Below are positions 30,841-32,357 of a DNA stretch of 32,357 nt, piece after piece (the stretch's first letter is position 1; every line of letters begins with the position of its first letter). A program made the position numbers and the translations under genes. The stretch comes from Bacteroidales bacterium (GTDB taxonomy: Bacteria; Bacteroidota; Bacteroidia; Bacteroidales; ML635J-15), in the NCBI GenBank assembly GCA_017617125.1, contig JAFZWY010000013.1:1-32357 (forward strand). The letters are read 5' to 3'. The notes beneath the pieces are model-generated. The model saw only the letters and a program-made list of their open reading frames with translations, made no database searches and was not told the origin of the DNA.

Positions 30841-32018
30841 AGTCTGTCGTTTAGATTCAACGCAATGTATGCCATAAGTCCTGCTGTTTCGTGGAAAACT
30901 TCTTCGTCCATGTCAAATTTTGGGTTATGCTGGGTAACCTCGCCCCTGCCGTTGCCCATGATACCGGCGCGGAAAAACGTTGCAGGGATTTTTTCCGAAT
31001 AATACGCAAAGTCCTCGGCAGTCATCTTCAACGGCATTTCGTCAATGTTTGCCTCCGAAACATAGTCGGCAGCCAGTCTTCTTGCCTTTGCGGTAACTTC
31101 GGGATTGTTATATACGGCTGGATAGCCCTTGCGGACCTCCAGTTCGGCAGTGCATTTGTACTTCGCTGCCGACTGCTGCGATATTCGTTTGAGGTTCTCC
31201 TCGATTGTCTTGTGCAAAACCGGATTGAAAGTTCGCATAGTTCCCTCGGCAGAAGTTTCAGGCGGCACAACATTGAGCGCACCGTCGCCAACAATCTTCC
31301 CGAATGCCACAACGAAAGGCATGTCGTCGGTGAGTGACTCCTGCATTTTGCGTACCTCGACAAGAAAATCGGCAAGAGCAAGAACCGTATCGCTACGTTT
31401 CTGCGGCATGGCGGCATGTCCGCCAACGCCATGGAACTTGATGTAAAGCTCATTTGTTGCAGCCATCAGGTAACCACTACCAAAAAGGAATTTTCCAGTA
31501 GGCAATTCGGCAGAAACATGCATCCCGACAATACGTTTTATGCTGTATTTCTCGAGCAAACCTTTTTGTACCAATATGTTTGCTCCACCAGGACACAATT
31601 CCTCGCCTGGCTGGAAAATAAGGATTATCCGGTTGTGGATATATTTTTGTAATCTTTTTAATATCAGCGCTGTACCAAGAAGCGAAGCAGCATGGGCATC
31701 GTGTCCGCAGGCGTGCATAACACCCTCGTTCTGCGAACGGAAAGGCAGATCAACCTCCTCGCAAATAGGCAGAGCATCAATATCGGCACGCAAGGCTACC
31801 GTTTCTCCGCCCTCTCCGAAAATGGCGATAACAGCATTTTCACCGAAACTGTCATCGGTAGTGATACCGTTTTCGTGCAATATGTTACGTATGTATTTAG
31901 CCGTTTCGAATTCCTGAAACGAAAGTTCGGGATTCTGATGGATGTGACGGCGATATTCAACTATTTTATTGAATAATTCCTGATTAACCGCCTTTATTTC
32001 GGACAACAAATTATCCAT
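30837..32018 (-). CDS. M20 family amidohydrolase (N-acyl amino acid/hippurate type)
   Basis: The protein has 393 residues from ATG 32018; the open frame extends nine codons upstream without an evident start signal. M20/M40 metallohydrolase signatures are present: YRRHIHQNPELSFQEFETA near 22-40, LRADIDALPICEE near 76-88, HACGHDAHAASLLG near 102-115, FQPGEELCPGGA near 133-144 and GVGGHAAMPQKRSD in the lid domain. Such enzymes remove acyl groups from amino acids or hydrolyse N-acyl amino acids, hippurate or similar substrates using a metal pair, and are usually cytoplasmic. No signal peptide is seen. The exact substrate is unknown. The RNA methyltransferase gene overlaps its end by 4 bp. Confidence 0.9.
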   Translation of the reverse strand: MDNLLSEIKAVNQELFNKIVEYRRHIHQNPELSFQEFETAKYIRNILHENGITTDDSFGENAVIAIFGEGGETVALRADIDALPICEEVDLPFRSQNEGVMHACGHDAHAASLLGTALILKRLQKYIHNRIILIFQPGEELCPGGANILVQKGLLEKYSIKRIVGMHVSAELPTGKFLFGSGYLMAATNELYIKFHGVGGHAAMPQKRSDTVLALADFLVEVRKMQESLTDDMPFVVAFGKIVGDGALNVVPPETSAEGTMRTFNPVLHKTIEENLKRISQQSAAKYKCTAELEVRKGYPAVYNNPEVTAKARRLAADYVSEANIDEMPLKMTAEDFAYYSEKIPATFFRAGIMGNGRGEVTQHNPKFDMDEEVFHETAGLMAYIALNLNDRL

Positions 32019-32034
32019 ATCGTAATTTTTTCTG

Positions 32035-32042
32035 CAAAGATA
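32035..32042 (-). promoter_or_regulatory. Candidate -7 box for the amidohydrolase-methyltransferase operon
   Basis: On the minus strand TATCTTTG matches TAnnTTTG, 16 bp before the chosen ATG at 32018. This supports that start, since the upstream in-frame codons would lie within the promoter. No -33 element was recognised. Confidence 0.5.
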
Positions 32043-32050
32043 CAATATTA

Positions 32051-32115
32051 TTTACGATTTACGATTTTAGATTTACGATTGGTGGATGACAAAATGCAAA
32101 GGGATTTACGATTGA
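32051..32115. repeat. ATTTACGAT-type intergenic repeat
   Basis: TTTACGATTTACGATTTTAG, then ATTTACGATT and later GGATTTACGATTG, repeats the same short word several times. The first part matches, in inverse orientation, the repeat at 12100-12139. Confidence 0.5.
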
Positions 32116-32222
32116 AGATTCAAAATACCTAGTATATAAAAACAAAAAAACCGAATGAAAATTAGATTCACCCGGGAAATAATATGAAAAACAAATTATC
32201 CTAATGTTCGATTCACAATAGG

Positions 32223-32307
32223 TACCCCGGGCCGGGGTCGAACCGGCACGATCGCAATGATCACTGGATTTTAAGTCCAGCGCGTCTACCTATTCCGCCA
32301 CCAGGGC
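32223..32307 (-). tRNA. tRNA-Leu, anticodon UAA
   Basis: On the minus strand the 85-nt sequence begins GCCCTGG. The anticodon arm is CTGGA-CTTAAAA-TCCAG (anticodon TAA), with a long variable arm (TGATCATTGCGATCG) typical of tRNA-Leu. The T arm is GCCGG-TTCGACC-CCGGC. The acceptor strand CCGGGGT pairs with the 5' end, including two G-U pairs. The discriminator is A; the complete CCA end is not encoded. The D arm contains TAGGTAGAC. Confidence 0.93.
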
Positions 32308-32357
32308 ACTGATTTTCTACTTCAAAAGAGCGTAAAAAAAAAGAGCGAGAAACGAGA

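Overview
The window looks like a chromosomal segment of a Bacteroidales-type bacterium (phylum Bacteroidota). The evidence is: many TAnnTTTG-type -7 boxes ahead of genes; weak or absent Shine-Dalgarno signals at most starts; secreted FISUMP (Fibrobacter succinogenes major paralogous) domain proteins; a GSCFA protein; a four-gene 2-oxoacid:ferredoxin oxidoreductase typical of anaerobes; and a PurL of about 740 residues. No rRNA genes, CRISPR array or complete prophage is visible. There is one tRNA, tRNA-Leu(UAA), at the right end.

Layout. 1-2416 (minus): the start of a secreted protein, then a DNA polymerase III alpha-like protein that keeps its PHP domain but has lost the polymerase catalytic aspartates. 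2417-5697 (plus): a long promoter region, the ferredoxin/alpha/beta/gamma oxidoreductase operon and a strong terminator. 5705-7304: an AAA ATPase/DUF4143 gene preceded by four palindromes at exact 22-bp spacing, the whole bracketed by imperfect 31-bp direct repeats. 7356-12007 (minus): AT-rich genes for a FISUMP-PEGA-barrel protein, a FISUMP lipoprotein and an exported protein, with a strongly structured RNA locus at about 10922-11122. 12145-13002 (minus): a tandem universal stress protein. 13285-17182 (plus): anhydro-MurNAc kinase, a lipoprotein nuclease, a RAYT transposase with a REP-like insertion in its own coding sequence, and a membrane-anchored EEP-family hydrolase. 17253-19457 (minus): an exported peptide deformylase followed by a MORN-repeat protein. 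19618-27906 (plus): purL, a DUF748/AsmA-like protein, a lipoprotein, a GSCFA protein and a SulP transporter. 27935-30206 (minus): a three-gene envelope operon (lipoprotein, beta-barrel, FISUMP lipoprotein). 30295-32018 (minus): an M20 amidohydrolase overlapping a SpoU-type RNA methyltransferase.

How the genes work together. Core metabolism is represented by the oxidoreductase (ferredoxin-linked 2-oxoacid oxidation), purine synthesis, muropeptide recycling and amino-acid deacylation. Much of the rest is cell-envelope or secreted material. The least explained parts are the polymerase-dead DnaE paralogue, the palindrome-controlled ATPase cassette, the structured RNA on the minus strand near 11 kb, and the exported deformylase. 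All calls come from reading sequence and translations. No database search was run, so family names rest on recognised motifs.
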